Source of the DNA: Frigidibacter sp. ROC022
GTDB taxonomy: Bacteria; Pseudomonadota; Alphaproteobacteria; Rhodobacterales; Rhodobacteraceae
Length of the DNA stretch: 64,000 nucleotides
Direction of reading: 5' to 3'
NCBI RefSeq assembly: GCF_024723735.1
Contig: NZ_JANQDU010000001.1
Coordinates: 372,001 to 436,000, forward strand
Shown here: piece after piece, positions 16,987-26,812 of the stretch
How the letters are laid out: every line of letters starts with the position of its first letter
Position numbering within the stretch: position 1 is the stretch's first letter
Translations under genes and position numbers: made by a program
Notes under the pieces: model-generated
Database searches by the model: none
What the model saw: the letters and a program-made list of their open reading frames with translations, nothing else
Told to the model about the DNA's origin: nothing

Positions 16987-17418
16987 ATGGCTCGGGACCG
17001 GGCGCAGGCCCACGGAAAGCTCAACATCGTCGCCGGGCTGCTGTTCCTGGCGCTGTTCATGCTCTACGGCTTCTGGCTGATCTGGCTGCGCGACTTCGCG
17101 CCGGGCAAGGAAGACTGGATCGCCGGCTACACGGTCGGCAAGCATTTCGAGACCCGGCTGGCGCATGTCCACGGCAATCTCTTCGCCCTGCTCAACATCA
17201 TGATCGGCTACCTCGCCCTGCGGTTGCCGATTGCCCCGGCGGCGGGGAAATGGGTGTCCTGGCTCGGTCTCGCCGGGATGCTGATGCCGCTGGGCATCCT
17301 GGCCGAAGTCCATCTCGGCGCGCCGCCCTATTTCGTGCTGGCAGGCGGCATCGCGATGGTGGCCTCGATGGTCTGGCTGGGGCTGGCGGTCTGGCAGGCC
17401 AGGCTGACCGCCGCATGA
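16987..17418 (+). CDS. Small integral membrane protein, unknown function
   Basis: 143 residues with four hydrophobic segments (about 13-33, 62-84, 89-108, 114-137). Contains histidines beside the helices (GKHFETRLAHVHGN), which could bind a metal or haem, but no motif is decisive. ATG 16987 is preceded by GGAGAGGA; an alternative TTG at 16966 overlaps the previous stop but has no such site. Third gene of the TetR operon. Confidence 0.75.
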   Translation: MARDRAQAHGKLNIVAGLLFLALFMLYGFWLIWLRDFAPGKEDWIAGYTVGKHFETRLAHVHGNLFALLNIMIGYLALRLPIAPAAGKWVSWLGLAGMLMPLGILAEVHLGAPPYFVLAGGIAMVASMVWLGLAVWQARLTAA

Positions 17419-17429
17419 CCAACGCCGGA

Positions 17430-17458
17430 CCGGGGCCGGGGACATCCTCCGGCCCCGG
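17430..17458. terminator. Hairpin between convergent genes (TetR operon and metG)
   Basis: CCGGGGCCGG (17430-17439) pairs perfectly with CCGGCCCCGG (17449-17458), loop 9 nt. There is no T-run, so it may work as a Rho-assisted or bidirectional 3' stabilising stem. Confidence 0.5.
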
Positions 17459-17461
17459 CGC

Positions 17462-19192
17462 TCAGCTTCTGATTCCCGCAAAGCGCTTCTGCCACTCTTC
17501 GCGTTCCTCGTCCGAGATCTTGGCGAACAGCACCTCGGGCGTGGTGAAGGCATGGCCGGGCTTCAGCCGCTCCAGCGCCGCACCGACATCGTCGGGCCAG
17601 GGCGCACCGGCATCGTCCATCGCGTCGAGCATCTTGGCCGCGGCATCGGGGATGAACGGCGCCGACAGCACCGCGTAGAGGCTGATCAGGTTCAGCGACA
17701 GCCGCACCATGGCGGCGGCGGCCTCGGGATCGCTCTTGTAAACCGTCCAGGGCGCGGCATTCTGCAGATACTCGTTGCCCGTCACCCAGATCGCCCGCAA
17801 CTCCTGCGCCGACTTGCGCACCTCGATGGCTTCCATTGCCGCCTGATAGGCCGCGATCCGTTCGCCCAGGTCGGCAATCAGCGCCTCTTCGCGCGGGCCG
17901 AGGCTGCCGCCTTCGGGCACCGTCTCGCCGAATTTCGAGCGGCAGAACTTGGTGACGCGGCTGACGAAATTGCCCAGCACATCGGCCAGGTCCTTGTTCA
18001 CCGAAGCCTGGAAATTCTCCCAGGTGAACTCGGCGTCCGAGGTCTCGGGGGCATGGCTCAGCAGCCACCAGCGCCAGTAATCCGCCGGCAGGATCGAAAG
18101 CGCCTGATCCATGAACACGCCGCGCCCCTGCGAGGTCGAGAACTGGCCGCCGTCATAGGTCAGGTAATTGAACGACTTGATGTAATCGACCAGCTTCCAG
18201 TCCTCGCCCGGCTGGCTGTTGGCGCCCAGGATCGTCGCCGGGAAGCTGAGGGTGTGGAAAGGCACGTTGTCCTTACCCATGAATTGCACATAGCGAACAT
18301 CATGGGCGCCATGTTCGGTCCGCCACCAGCGTTCCCATGCACTATCCGGCTCACCATTGGCATCGGCCCATTCCTTGGCGCAGGCGATGTATTCGATCGG
18401 CGCGTCGAACCAGACATAGAAGACCTTGCCCTCCATGCCGGGCCAGGGCTCCTCGCCGCGCTGCACCGGCACGCCCCAGTCGAGGTCGCGGGTGATGCCG
18501 CGATCCTGCAGCCCGTCGCCGTCGGTCAGCCATTTCCGCGCGATCGAGGTGGTCAGCACCGGCCAGTCGGTCTTCGAATCGATCCAGGCCAGCAACTCGT
18601 CCTTCAGCGCCGACTGGCGCAGGTAGAGATGCTTGGTCTCGCGCACTTCCAGATCGGTGGAACCGGAAATCGCCGAACGCGGGTCGATCAGGTCGGTCGG
18701 GTCGAGCTGCTTGGTGCAGTTCTCGCACTGGTCGCCACGCGCCTTGTCATAGCCGCAGTTCGGGCAGGTGCCTTCGATGTAGCGATCCGGCAGGAACCGG
18801 CCGTCGGCCACCGAATAGACCTGTTTCTCGGACTGCTCGCGGATCAGCCCGGCATCGGCCAGCTTGCCGGCGAAATGCTGGGTCAGGTGCCGGTTCTGCG
18901 GGCTGGAGGAACGGCCGAACTTGTCGAAGGACAGCCGGAAGCCCGCCGCGATCCTGGCCTGCACCTCGTGCATCTCGGCGCAGTATTCCGCCACCGGCTT
19001 GCCGGCCTTGGCGGCGGCCAGCTCGGCCGGGGTGCCATGTTCGTCGGTGGCGCAGAGGAACAGGACCTCGTGCCCGCGGCCCCGCATGTAGCGGGCATAG
19101 AGGTCGGCGGGCAGCTGACTGCCGACCAGGTTGCCCAGATGTTTGATCCCGTTGATGTAGGGGATCGCAGAGGTGATCAGAATGCGCGACAT
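17462..19192 (-). CDS. metG: Methionyl-tRNA synthetase
   Basis: 576 residues. Charges tRNA-Met. Class I signatures: the HIGH-like [12 protein letters not shown] (11-22), a zinc knuckle with CPNC and CENC (about 145-161), WFDAPIEY, and QFSTSQGRG (about 348-356) in place of KMSKS, as in one MetG subgroup. The C-terminal helical anticodon domain is present; there is no tRNA-binding EMAP-like C-terminal domain. ATG 19192 ([18 protein letters not shown]) is the family start; the frame extends upstream without conserved sequence. Confidence 0.96.
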   Translation of the reverse strand: MSRILITSAIPYINGIKHLGNLVGSQLPADLYARYMRGRGHEVLFLCATDEHGTPAELAAAKAGKPVAEYCAEMHEVQARIAAGFRLSFDKFGRSSSPQNRHLTQHFAGKLADAGLIREQSEKQVYSVADGRFLPDRYIEGTCPNCGYDKARGDQCENCTKQLDPTDLIDPRSAISGSTDLEVRETKHLYLRQSALKDELLAWIDSKTDWPVLTTSIARKWLTDGDGLQDRGITRDLDWGVPVQRGEEPWPGMEGKVFYVWFDAPIEYIACAKEWADANGEPDSAWERWWRTEHGAHDVRYVQFMGKDNVPFHTLSFPATILGANSQPGEDWKLVDYIKSFNYLTYDGGQFSTSQGRGVFMDQALSILPADYWRWWLLSHAPETSDAEFTWENFQASVNKDLADVLGNFVSRVTKFCRSKFGETVPEGGSLGPREEALIADLGERIAAYQAAMEAIEVRKSAQELRAIWVTGNEYLQNAAPWTVYKSDPEAAAAMVRLSLNLISLYAVLSAPFIPDAAAKMLDAMDDAGAPWPDDVGAALERLKPGHAFTTPEVLFAKISDEEREEWQKRFAGIRS

Positions 19193-19317
19193 CGGCCTGT
19201 TCCGTAAAGCGTTGGCCCCATGTATCGCCCATGCGCCCGCAACGCCAGTGGGCAAGAACCTGCAGATGCCGCCGGGCGCTCCTTGCGGCCTGTCCCGGCA
19301 CGCCCTAGCCTGCGCCC

Positions 19318-19977
19318 ATGTTTCGGCGCCCGGCAGTCCTGCTTTCCCTGTTGACCTTCCTGTGCGTCCAGCCGGCGGCGGCGCATCCGCATATCTTCAT
19401 CGACGCCGGCCTGAAGTTCCAGTTCGACGACCAAGGAATGCTGACGGCGGTGCGGGTCAACTGGATCTATGACGAGCTCTATACCCTGATGCTGATCGAG
19501 GATCTGGATCTCGATCCGGATGGCGATGGAGAGCTGACCCCTGAAGAGATCGCGGTTCTGGCCCGGCAGGACGCCGACTGGCCGCCGGATTACGAAGGCG
19601 ATCTCTACGGCACCGCCGATGGCCGGCCGATCGCGCTCGGGCCGCCGCGAAGCTTCGGGCTCGACTATGTCGATGGCCGGATCATCTCGACCCATCTGCG
19701 GCCGCTGGCAAAGCCCATCGATCCGGTGGCCCATGCGGTGATCTTCAAGACCTACGATCCGTTCTTCTACGCTGCCTTCGACGTGACGCTGCCGGTAGAG
19801 ACCCAGGGCCGCGACTGCACCACCGAGGTGATCGAACCGGATGTGGCGGCGGCCGAGGACAAGCTGGCGGCGCTGATGCAATTCGGCCCGGACGACGGGG
19901 CCCTGGTCGAGCAGCAATATCCCCAGGTCGGAGAGGACTTTGCCGACAGCGTGGTGCTGACATGCGCCGGGGACTGA
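19318..19977 (+). CDS. DUF1007 family secreted protein, partner of the NicO transporter
   Basis: 219 residues with an N-terminal signal peptide (cleavage probably after QPAAA, residue about 21) giving a mature N-terminus HPHIF, typical of DUF1007. It contains a canonical EF-hand-like loop, [14 protein letters not shown] (about 63-76), suggesting calcium or another divalent ion. DUF1007 proteins are usually encoded beside RcnA/NicO nickel/cobalt transporters, as here (16-nt overlap with the next gene), and are proposed to be periplasmic metal-binding helpers. Confidence 0.87.
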   Translation: MFRRPAVLLSLLTFLCVQPAAAHPHIFIDAGLKFQFDDQGMLTAVRVNWIYDELYTLMLIEDLDLDPDGDGELTPEEIAVLARQDADWPPDYEGDLYGTADGRPIALGPPRSFGLDYVDGRIISTHLRPLAKPIDPVAHAVIFKTYDPFFYAAFDVTLPVETQGRDCTTEVIEPDVAAAEDKLAALMQFGPDDGALVEQQYPQVGEDFADSVVLTCAGD

Positions 19978-20873
19978 TCGCACTGGCCCTGGTCCTCGTG
20001 CTTGGCCTGCTGGCGCTGTGGCTGAGCGGCGGCTTCGACCGGCTGGCGCTCTGGACCCTGGCCGAGCAGCGGGCGGCGCAGGGCACGCTGGCCCGCGGAT
20101 TGCGGGCGCTGCGGGCCGGTCAGCCGGGGGCGCTGACGGCGCTGATGGCGGTGGCCTTCACCTATGGTTTCGTCCATGCGGTCGGGCCGGGCCACGGCAA
20201 GATGCTGATCGCGGGCTACGGCGTCGGTCGGCAGGTCGGTGCCGGGCGTCTGGTGGCGATCGCTCTGGCGGCCTCGCTGGCACAGGCGGCGGTGGCGGTG
20301 CCCCTGGTGCATGCCGGGATATGGATTCTGGGCTGGGGCCGGACGCAGCTGGCGGATTTCGTCGATGTCGAACTGGCGCAGCTGGGCCAGGCCGCGGTGC
20401 TGGCGCTCGGGCTCTGGCTGATCTGGCGCGGGCTGCGGCATCTGGCGCGGCTGGCCGCCGGCCCGGACAAGGCCGCCGCGGGCCACGTCCACGCCCATGC
20501 GCACGACCACGCCCATTGCGGCCACGCACATCTGCCCGACGCCCGGGCCATTTCCGAGGCCCGTAGCTGGCGCGAGATCGTCCTGCTGGTGCTGGCCGTG
20601 GCAATCCGGCCCTGTTCCGGGGCAGTGCTGATCCTGGTCCTGACCTGGCAGATGGGAATCGCCGGGGCCGGGATCGCGGCGACCTTCGTCATGGGGCTCG
20701 GCACGGCCAGCGTGATCGCGCTGATCGCGCTGATGTCGGTCGGCATCCGCGAAGGGGCGCTGGCGGGGCTGGGAGAGAGCCGGGCACTGGCCCTCGCCGT
20801 GCCGGTGCTGGAGCTCGCGGTCGGGCTGGTCGTCGCGGGCACCGCGGCGCTGCTTCTGGCCCGGCTGACCTAG
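19962..20873 (+). CDS. Nickel/cobalt transporter, NicO/RcnA family
   Basis: 303 residues, about six membrane helices. The first motif HAVGPGHGKMLI (about 69-80) holds the conserved His and GHGK of the family; a cytosolic histidine-rich loop HVHAHAHDHAHCGHAH (about 176-191) and AIRPCSGAVLIL (second motif) follow. Members export Ni/Co (RcnA) or import them; the His-rich loop and pairing with DUF1007 favour export or general divalent-metal handling. Starts within the end of the DUF1007 gene, so the two are coupled. Confidence 0.9.
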   Translation: MRRGLIALALVLVLGLLALWLSGGFDRLALWTLAEQRAAQGTLARGLRALRAGQPGALTALMAVAFTYGFVHAVGPGHGKMLIAGYGVGRQVGAGRLVAIALAASLAQAAVAVPLVHAGIWILGWGRTQLADFVDVELAQLGQAAVLALGLWLIWRGLRHLARLAAGPDKAAAGHVHAHAHDHAHCGHAHLPDARAISEARSWREIVLLVLAVAIRPCSGAVLILVLTWQMGIAGAGIAATFVMGLGTASVIALIALMSVGIREGALAGLGESRALALAVPVLELAVGLVVAGTAALLLARLT

Positions 20874-20934
20874 GCCGGACCGGGGCGCGATTCCCGCCCT
20901 TGCCCCGCCCGTCAATCGGGCCTAATCGGCAGGC

Positions 20935-22326
20935 ATGACCAAGGCTTCGCTCTCCTGGCGCGCGCATGCTGCCGCCCTCCTCGGCCTCGGTGTGCCGATC
21001 GTCGGCAGCTATCTGGCCGGCTTCTTCATCCATGTTACCGACACGGTGATGCTCGGCTGGTACGGGGTCAACGACCTGGCCGCCATCGTGCTGGCCGGGA
21101 CGCTGTGGTTCCTGACCTTCATCCTCGGCTCGGGCTTCGGCACCGCGCTGCCCGCCGTGGTGGCCAATGCGCGCGCCCAGGGAGACGAGGCCCAGGTCCG
21201 CCGCGCCACCCGGATGGCGATCTGGCTGACCCTCGGCTACGGCGTGCTGATCTCGCCGCTGTTCCTCTTTGCCGAGCCGTTGCTGCTGGCCATCGGGCAG
21301 AAGCCCGAGGTCGCCGCCCTGGCCGCCGACTACCTGCATATCGCGGGCTGGAGCGTGGTGCCCTTCCTGCTCAACAACGTGCTGCGCAGCTATCTCTCGG
21401 CACTGGGCCAGCCCTCGGCGGTGCTGGTGGTGACGCTGGTCGGCTTCGTGGTCCATGTGCTGATCAACTGGGTGCTGATCTTCGGCCACTGGGGCGCGCC
21501 GGAGCTGGGGATCAGGGGCGCGGCGATCTCGACCCTGATCTCGGATACGCTGATCCTCGTCCTTCTGCTGATCTATGCGACCCGGAAATTCCCGCAATAC
21601 GATCTTCTGGCCCGGTTCTGGCGCCCCGATCCGCAGGTGATGGCGCGGATCTTCGCCCTCGGCTGGCCGATCTCGCTGCAGATGGTGGCCGAAGTCGGGC
21701 TGTTCTCGGCCGCCTCGGTGATGATGGGCTGGATCTCGGCCGAGAGCCTGGCGGCGCATGGCATCGCGCTGCAGCTGACCTCGACCACCTTCATGCTGCA
21801 TCTGGGCCTGTCCAACGCGGCGACGATCCGGGCCGGGCAGGCGGCGGGGCTGCATGACGGGCGGCTGCTGCGCGACGGGGCGCTGACCGCGGTGGCGCTT
21901 TCGGCGCTGATCGCGGCGGTGACCATCGCGGTCTTCCTGTCGATCCCGGGGCAGCTGATCGGCCTGTTCCTCGATCCCGCCGACCCGGCGGCGCCGCAGG
22001 TGATCGCGGTCGGGGTCGGCCTCGTGACGATGGCGGCGCTGTTCCAGCTGGCCGATGCCGGGCAGGCGATGGCGATCGGCCTGCTGCGCGGGGTCCAGGA
22101 CACCAAGGTGCCGATGGTCATCGCCGCCGTGGGCTACTGGGTGATCGGGCTGCCGGTGGCCTATCTGCTGGGCTTCCCCGCCGGCTGGGGCGGCATCGGG
22201 GTCTGGACCGGGCTTCTGGTCGGACTCAGCGTGGTCTGGCTGGCGCTGGCCTGGCGGTTCTGGATGGGCCAGGCGCGGCAGGTCGGGGAAGGAACGCAGG
22301 GCCGGCCCGGGCCCACGGCGGTCTGA
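20935..22326 (+). CDS. MATE family multidrug efflux transporter
   Basis: 463 residues with twelve predicted helices in two six-helix halves. Family segments include GVPIVGSYLAGFFIHVTDTVMLG in the first helix region, the QP-containing loop LGQPSAVL, and GWPISLQM at the start of the second half. Na+ or H+ driven export of cationic compounds is the family role; the substrate is unknown. Ends 10 nt from the convergent stop at 22337. Confidence 0.92.
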   Translation: MTKASLSWRAHAAALLGLGVPIVGSYLAGFFIHVTDTVMLGWYGVNDLAAIVLAGTLWFLTFILGSGFGTALPAVVANARAQGDEAQVRRATRMAIWLTLGYGVLISPLFLFAEPLLLAIGQKPEVAALAADYLHIAGWSVVPFLLNNVLRSYLSALGQPSAVLVVTLVGFVVHVLINWVLIFGHWGAPELGIRGAAISTLISDTLILVLLLIYATRKFPQYDLLARFWRPDPQVMARIFALGWPISLQMVAEVGLFSAASVMMGWISAESLAAHGIALQLTSTTFMLHLGLSNAATIRAGQAAGLHDGRLLRDGALTAVALSALIAAVTIAVFLSIPGQLIGLFLDPADPAAPQVIAVGVGLVTMAALFQLADAGQAMAIGLLRGVQDTKVPMVIAAVGYWVIGLPVAYLLGFPAGWGGIGVWTGLLVGLSVVWLALAWRFWMGQARQVGEGTQGRPGPTAV

Positions 22327-22336
22327 GCGCGGCGGC

Positions 22337-22756
22337 TCAGCCGTCGCTGCCCTGCTGCTCTTTGATCAGCCGGTCGGCCTTGCGCCGCACCAGGACCGAG
22401 CGCAGGTCATGCATCGCCAGCAGCAGCGGATCGGTGATCTCGTCCAGCTGCTCGTCGGTGGCGCGGCTATTGGCCCAATGCGCGGTCAGGTTCAGATAGT
22501 CCACGGCGCGGCGGATATCGTCGATGTCGCGCTCGGCCAGAACCCGGCTCCGCTCTTCCATCCAGTCGCGGATCGCGGCCGATTCCTGCGCCGTCAGCTT
22601 GTGCCCGCCATGTGGCTTGACCTCGCCGTTCTTGATGTTGACGACCGCGATCTGGTCCATCTCGATGCGCCGCATCCGGTTCTCGGTATCGACCCGGAAC
22701 ACGAATGCGCCATTCTCGCGGACCCGGAAAAAGAACTCCGGCAACTCGCCTGCCAT
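22337..22756 (-). CDS. Conserved hypothetical protein downstream of aspartate aminotransferase
   Basis: 139 residues, soluble and highly charged; not recognised. It begins MAGELPEFFFRVRENGAFVFRVDTENR, suggesting a small beta domain, then a helical part (DIDDIRRAVDYLNLTAHWANSRA). The ATG at 22756 is 10 nt after the aminotransferase stop, with GGGGATGG upstream, so it is co-transcribed. No signal peptide or membrane segment. Function unknown. Confidence 0.75.
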   Translation of the reverse strand: MAGELPEFFFRVRENGAFVFRVDTENRMRRIEMDQIAVVNIKNGEVKPHGGHKLTAQESAAIRDWMEERSRVLAERDIDDIRRAVDYLNLTAHWANSRATDEQLDEITDPLLLAMHDLRSVLVRRKADRLIKEQQGSDG

Positions 22757-22766
22757 GCACCATCCC

Positions 22767-24026
<1,260 letters not shown>

Positions 24027-24097
24027 TCAAGCGCATTCGCAGCCGCCCGTGATGGCGTCAGGCCCGCGTGCCCGGGTTTGCGAGAAGAGAGGCTCCG

Positions 24098-24490
24098 ATG
24101 ACCGAAGACTGGTATTCCGACAACACCGCGACCTTTGGCGACCGGGTGACCGCCGCCCGCGAGGCCGCCAACCTGACGACCGCTGACCTGGCGCGCCGGC
24201 TGGGTGTTCGCGACACCACCGTTCAGGCCTGGGAGAACGATCAGGCCGATCCCCGCGCCAACCGGGTGCAGATGCTGGCCGGGGTGCTGAATGTCTCGCT
24301 GATGTGGATTCTCACCGGCGAGGGGCCGGGGGTGGCCCCGCCCAGGGAAGAGGCCGAGCCCGAACGCCCGCAGGGTCTGGACGAATTGCGGGCCGAGATC
24401 CGTGCCCTGCGCCGCGACCTGCTGCGCAGCGCCGAAAGGGCCGGCCGGCTCGACCGGCAGCTGGCCCGCGCATTCGGACAGCCTGCATGA
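24098..24490 (+). CDS. XRE family helix-turn-helix regulator
   Basis: 130 residues. Cro/CI-type HTH at about residues 15-70 (FGDRVTAAREAANLTTADLARRLGVRDTTVQAWE), with a short C-terminal coiled coil rich in Arg/Glu (LDELRAEIRALRRDLLRSAERAGRLD). No peptidase or cupin sensing domain. GAGAGG lies upstream of ATG 24098. The stop overlaps the sdhE start (ATGA), so the two are translationally coupled. Confidence 0.9.
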   Translation: MTEDWYSDNTATFGDRVTAAREAANLTTADLARRLGVRDTTVQAWENDQADPRANRVQMLAGVLNVSLMWILTGEGPGVAPPREEAEPERPQGLDELRAEIRALRRDLLRSAERAGRLDRQLARAFGQPA

Positions 24491-24789
24491 GCGCCCCGGC
24501 CAACGCCGAGACCCCCGAGGTGCGGCTGAAACGGCTCAAACTGCGCTCGATCCGCCGCGGCATCCGCGAGATGGACCTGCTGCTGGGCGCCTTCGCTGCC
24601 GATGGGCTCGACGCGCTCGACCCGGATGGGCTCGACGCCTACGAAACCCTACTGGCCGAGAACGACCACGACATCCTGGCCTGGATCACCGGCCAGACGG
24701 AACCGCCGCCGGCCCTTGCGTCGCTGGTCTCCCGCCTGGCCGAACAGGCCCGCGCCGCCGCCAACCCCGAGCGGTTCCGGATGCTCTGA
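24487..24789 (+). CDS. sdhE: Succinate dehydrogenase assembly factor 2 family (FAD assembly)
   Basis: 100 residues, a small helical bundle. The family motif is clear: RSIRRGIREMDLLLGAFA with the RGxxEx-type block (about 20-27) followed by YETLLAENDHDILAWITG. SdhE promotes covalent flavinylation of SdhA. Overlaps the XRE gene by 4 nt. The sdh genes are not nearby. Confidence 0.93.
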   Translation: MSAPANAETPEVRLKRLKLRSIRRGIREMDLLLGAFAADGLDALDPDGLDAYETLLAENDHDILAWITGQTEPPPALASLVSRLAEQARAAANPERFRML

Positions 24790-24869
24790 CCCGAGCGTTG
24801 CGCCGCCAGCCCGGCCGCCGCCCGCCCGATGCATCGCCTTTTAACCGGATGTTCGGTGTTTTCCGCGAT

Positions 24870-24891
24870 TGTCCCTTCTGAAGACGGGACA
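24870..24891. promoter_or_regulatory. Inverted repeat upstream of the MarR-type gene
   Basis: TGTCCC (24870-24875) and GGGACA (24886-24891) with ten bases between, ending 16 bp before the regulator start. Possible autoregulatory operator. Confidence 0.4.
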
Positions 24892-24907
24892 GTCATTGGA
24901 GACATGG

Positions 24908-25417
24908 ATGAGCATGCTATCGCGCATCGACGGAACGGCCGGATCGGGGCAGAACACCGACTACATGGCAAAATACCTCGATACCCTTGGATTGGTCGAG
25001 CGGTTGCACCGGCTCCTCCTGGATGTGGTCAAGGACGAGTTCGAGCGGTTGGGGATCATCGAGATCAACCCGGTCCAGGGCCTTCTGCTGTTCAACATCG
25101 GCGAAAACGAAGTCACCGCGGGCGAGCTGAAGAGCCGCGGCTACTACCAGGGCTCCAATGTCAGCTACAATCTCAAGAAGCTGGTCGAGCTGGACTACAT
25201 GCACCATCAGCGCTGCGACGTCGATCGCCGCTCGGTCCGGGTCCGGTTGACCCAGAAGGGCCGCGACACCCGGGCCCGGCTGGGCGATCTGTTCGGCCGC
25301 CATGCCGCCGGACTGGAACAGCGCGGCACGCTCGACTATCCGGGGCTGCTGGAAATCAACGGCTCGCTACGCCGGGTGGAACGCTACTGGGCCGACCAGA
25401 TCCGCCATATCTACTAG
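24908..25417 (+). CDS. MarR-like winged-helix regulator (LdtR-type)
   Basis: 169 residues. Winged HTH in the middle (about 45-125): LGIIEINPVQGLLLFNIGENEVTAGELKSRGYYQGSNVSYNLKKLVELDYMHH, which resembles the alphaproteobacterial LdtR group of MarR regulators rather than typical drug-sensing MarR. ATG 24908 has GGAG 6 nt upstream; a further in-frame ATG at 24914 is possible. Stand-alone, with a candidate operator just upstream. LdtR members control L,D-transpeptidases and osmotic or cell-wall stress genes; no such target is adjacent here. Confidence 0.82.
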   Translation: MSMLSRIDGTAGSGQNTDYMAKYLDTLGLVERLHRLLLDVVKDEFERLGIIEINPVQGLLLFNIGENEVTAGELKSRGYYQGSNVSYNLKKLVELDYMHHQRCDVDRRSVRVRLTQKGRDTRARLGDLFGRHAAGLEQRGTLDYPGLLEINGSLRRVERYWADQIRHIY

Positions 25418-25439
25418 GGCAGGGCAGCCGGACCGGCGC

Positions 25440-25468
25440 GGCCGGCCCTTGCGCAAAATGGGCCGGCC
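25440..25468. terminator. Bidirectional hairpin between MarR-type gene and gloA
   Basis: GGCCGGCCC (25440-25448) pairs perfectly with GGGCCGGCC (25460-25468), loop 11 nt. It lies in the short gap between two convergent stops. Confidence 0.65.
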
Positions 25469-25484
25469 GTCCTGTCGGGGTCTC

Positions 25485-25913
25485 TTACCAGTGCCCGGTA
25501 TTGGGCATCGAGGCCCAGGGCTCGGCCGGCGCCAGCGCCTCGCCTTCCTGCAACAGTTCGATCGAGATGTTGTCGGGCGAACGGACAAAGGCCATGTGCC
25601 CGTCCCGCGGCGGCCGGTTGATCGTCACCCCCGCCGCCTGCAGTTTGGCGCAGAGCCCGTAGATGTCATCGACCCGATAGGCCAGATGGCCGAAATGCCG
25701 GCTGTCCGAAGGCAGGCCCTCGTCGCCGTCCCAGTTGTAGGTCAGCTCCACCGGGCATTCCGGCTGATCCGGCGGCGCCATGAACAGCAGGGTGAACCGG
25801 CCCTTGTCATTGTCGATGCGGCGAGTCTCCACCAGGCCCAGCAGCTCGAAGAAGGCCTTCGTCGCCTCCAGGTCCTTCACCCGAACCATCGTGTGCAGAT
25901 ATTTGATCGTCAT
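25485..25913 (-). CDS. gloA: Lactoylglutathione lyase (glyoxalase I)
   Basis: 142 residues, the usual length for the single-domain VOC-fold enzyme that converts the methylglyoxal-glutathione hemithioacetal to lactoylglutathione. Seen: HTMVRVKDLEATKAFFELLG at the N-terminus with metal ligand His7, VELTYNWD with a Glu ligand, SRHFGHLAYRVDD with the second His, and DNISIELLQ with the last Glu. Start ATG 25913 overlaps the DUF817 stop by 4 nt; last gene of the lipoprotein-SLAM operon, an odd setting for gloA. Confidence 0.92.
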   Translation of the reverse strand: MTIKYLHTMVRVKDLEATKAFFELLGLVETRRIDNDKGRFTLLFMAPPDQPECPVELTYNWDGDEGLPSDSRHFGHLAYRVDDIYGLCAKLQAAGVTINRPPRDGHMAFVRSPDNISIELLQEGEALAPAEPWASMPNTGHW

Positions 25914-26812
25914 GCAGCGGTCTCCTTTTCCGGCTGGTCTGCGCCAGGCATCCACCGCGCCTCGGGGCGCAGCGGAACCGGCGACAACATGTCTCGCGTC
26001 ACCAGGGTGACGGTCGCGAAGGCAACATAGAGCAGAAGATACCAACTGCCCATCTTGGCGAAGCTGACCATATGCCACTGCGTCTCATCGGTCAGGGCAT
26101 AGACCCAGGTGCCGGTCAGGGTGCCGATGTTCTCGGCGATCCAGAGGAAGAAGGACGACAGCAGCGCCGCGACCGGCAGTGGCATCCAGTAGGGATGTCG
26201 GTGCACATAGAACCAGATTCTCGTGCGCAGGAAGACCAGCGCCGTGGCTGCGAACAGCGCCAGCCGGATGTCGGGCAGATAGTGATGCGCGAAGAAATTG
26301 ACATAGATCGCGACGGCCAGCGTCGCCACCTGCCAATAGGGCGGAAACGGCGCGAAACGCATCTCGAATATCCGCATCACCCGGGCCATGTAGCTGCCGA
26401 CCGAGGCATACATGAAGCCCGAGAACAGCGGCACGCCCAGCAGTTTCAGCATCCCCGGCTCGGGATAGGCCCAGCTTCCGGCCCGGATCTTGAAGATCTC
26501 CATCGCGGTGCCGGTCAGATGGAACAGCAGGATCACCCGCGCCTCGGCCAGGGTCTCGAGCCGGGCCCACAGGAACAGCACCTGCAGGCCGATCGCATAG
26601 AGCACCAGCGCATCATAGCGCGCCACCGGCCAGCCCGGCTGCCACAGCGCCTTGCTGGCCAGAAGCCCGACCAGCAGCAGGATGCCGAACAGCGCCGCCC
26701 AGCCCTGTTTCAGCACGAACATGACGAACTCGGCCGCCCAGCCCGGCAACCGCCCCCGCGCCCAGTCGCCCAGACGGCGCTCGATGGCGCGTGTATTCGG
26801 GGCGGTGGTCAA
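25910..26812 (-). CDS. DUF817 family integral membrane protein
   Basis: 300 residues with about eight hydrophobic helices. Family-typical segments are TGTAMEIFKIRAGSWAYPEP, YVNFFAHHYLPD and AENIGTLTGTWVY. The best start is TTG 26812, overlapping the upstream stop as TTGA; no ATG lies before residue 31, so coupled re-initiation at TTG is the simplest reading. No activity is known for DUF817. Position between the SLAM-like gene and gloA suggests co-expression with the surface lipoprotein system. Confidence 0.85.
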   Translation of the reverse strand: MTTAPNTRAIERRLGDWARGRLPGWAAEFVMFVLKQGWAALFGILLLVGLLASKALWQPGWPVARYDALVLYAIGLQVLFLWARLETLAEARVILLFHLTGTAMEIFKIRAGSWAYPEPGMLKLLGVPLFSGFMYASVGSYMARVMRIFEMRFAPFPPYWQVATLAVAIYVNFFAHHYLPDIRLALFAATALVFLRTRIWFYVHRHPYWMPLPVAALLSSFFLWIAENIGTLTGTWVYALTDETQWHMVSFAKMGSWYLLLYVAFATVTLVTRDMLSPVPLRPEARWMPGADQPEKETAA

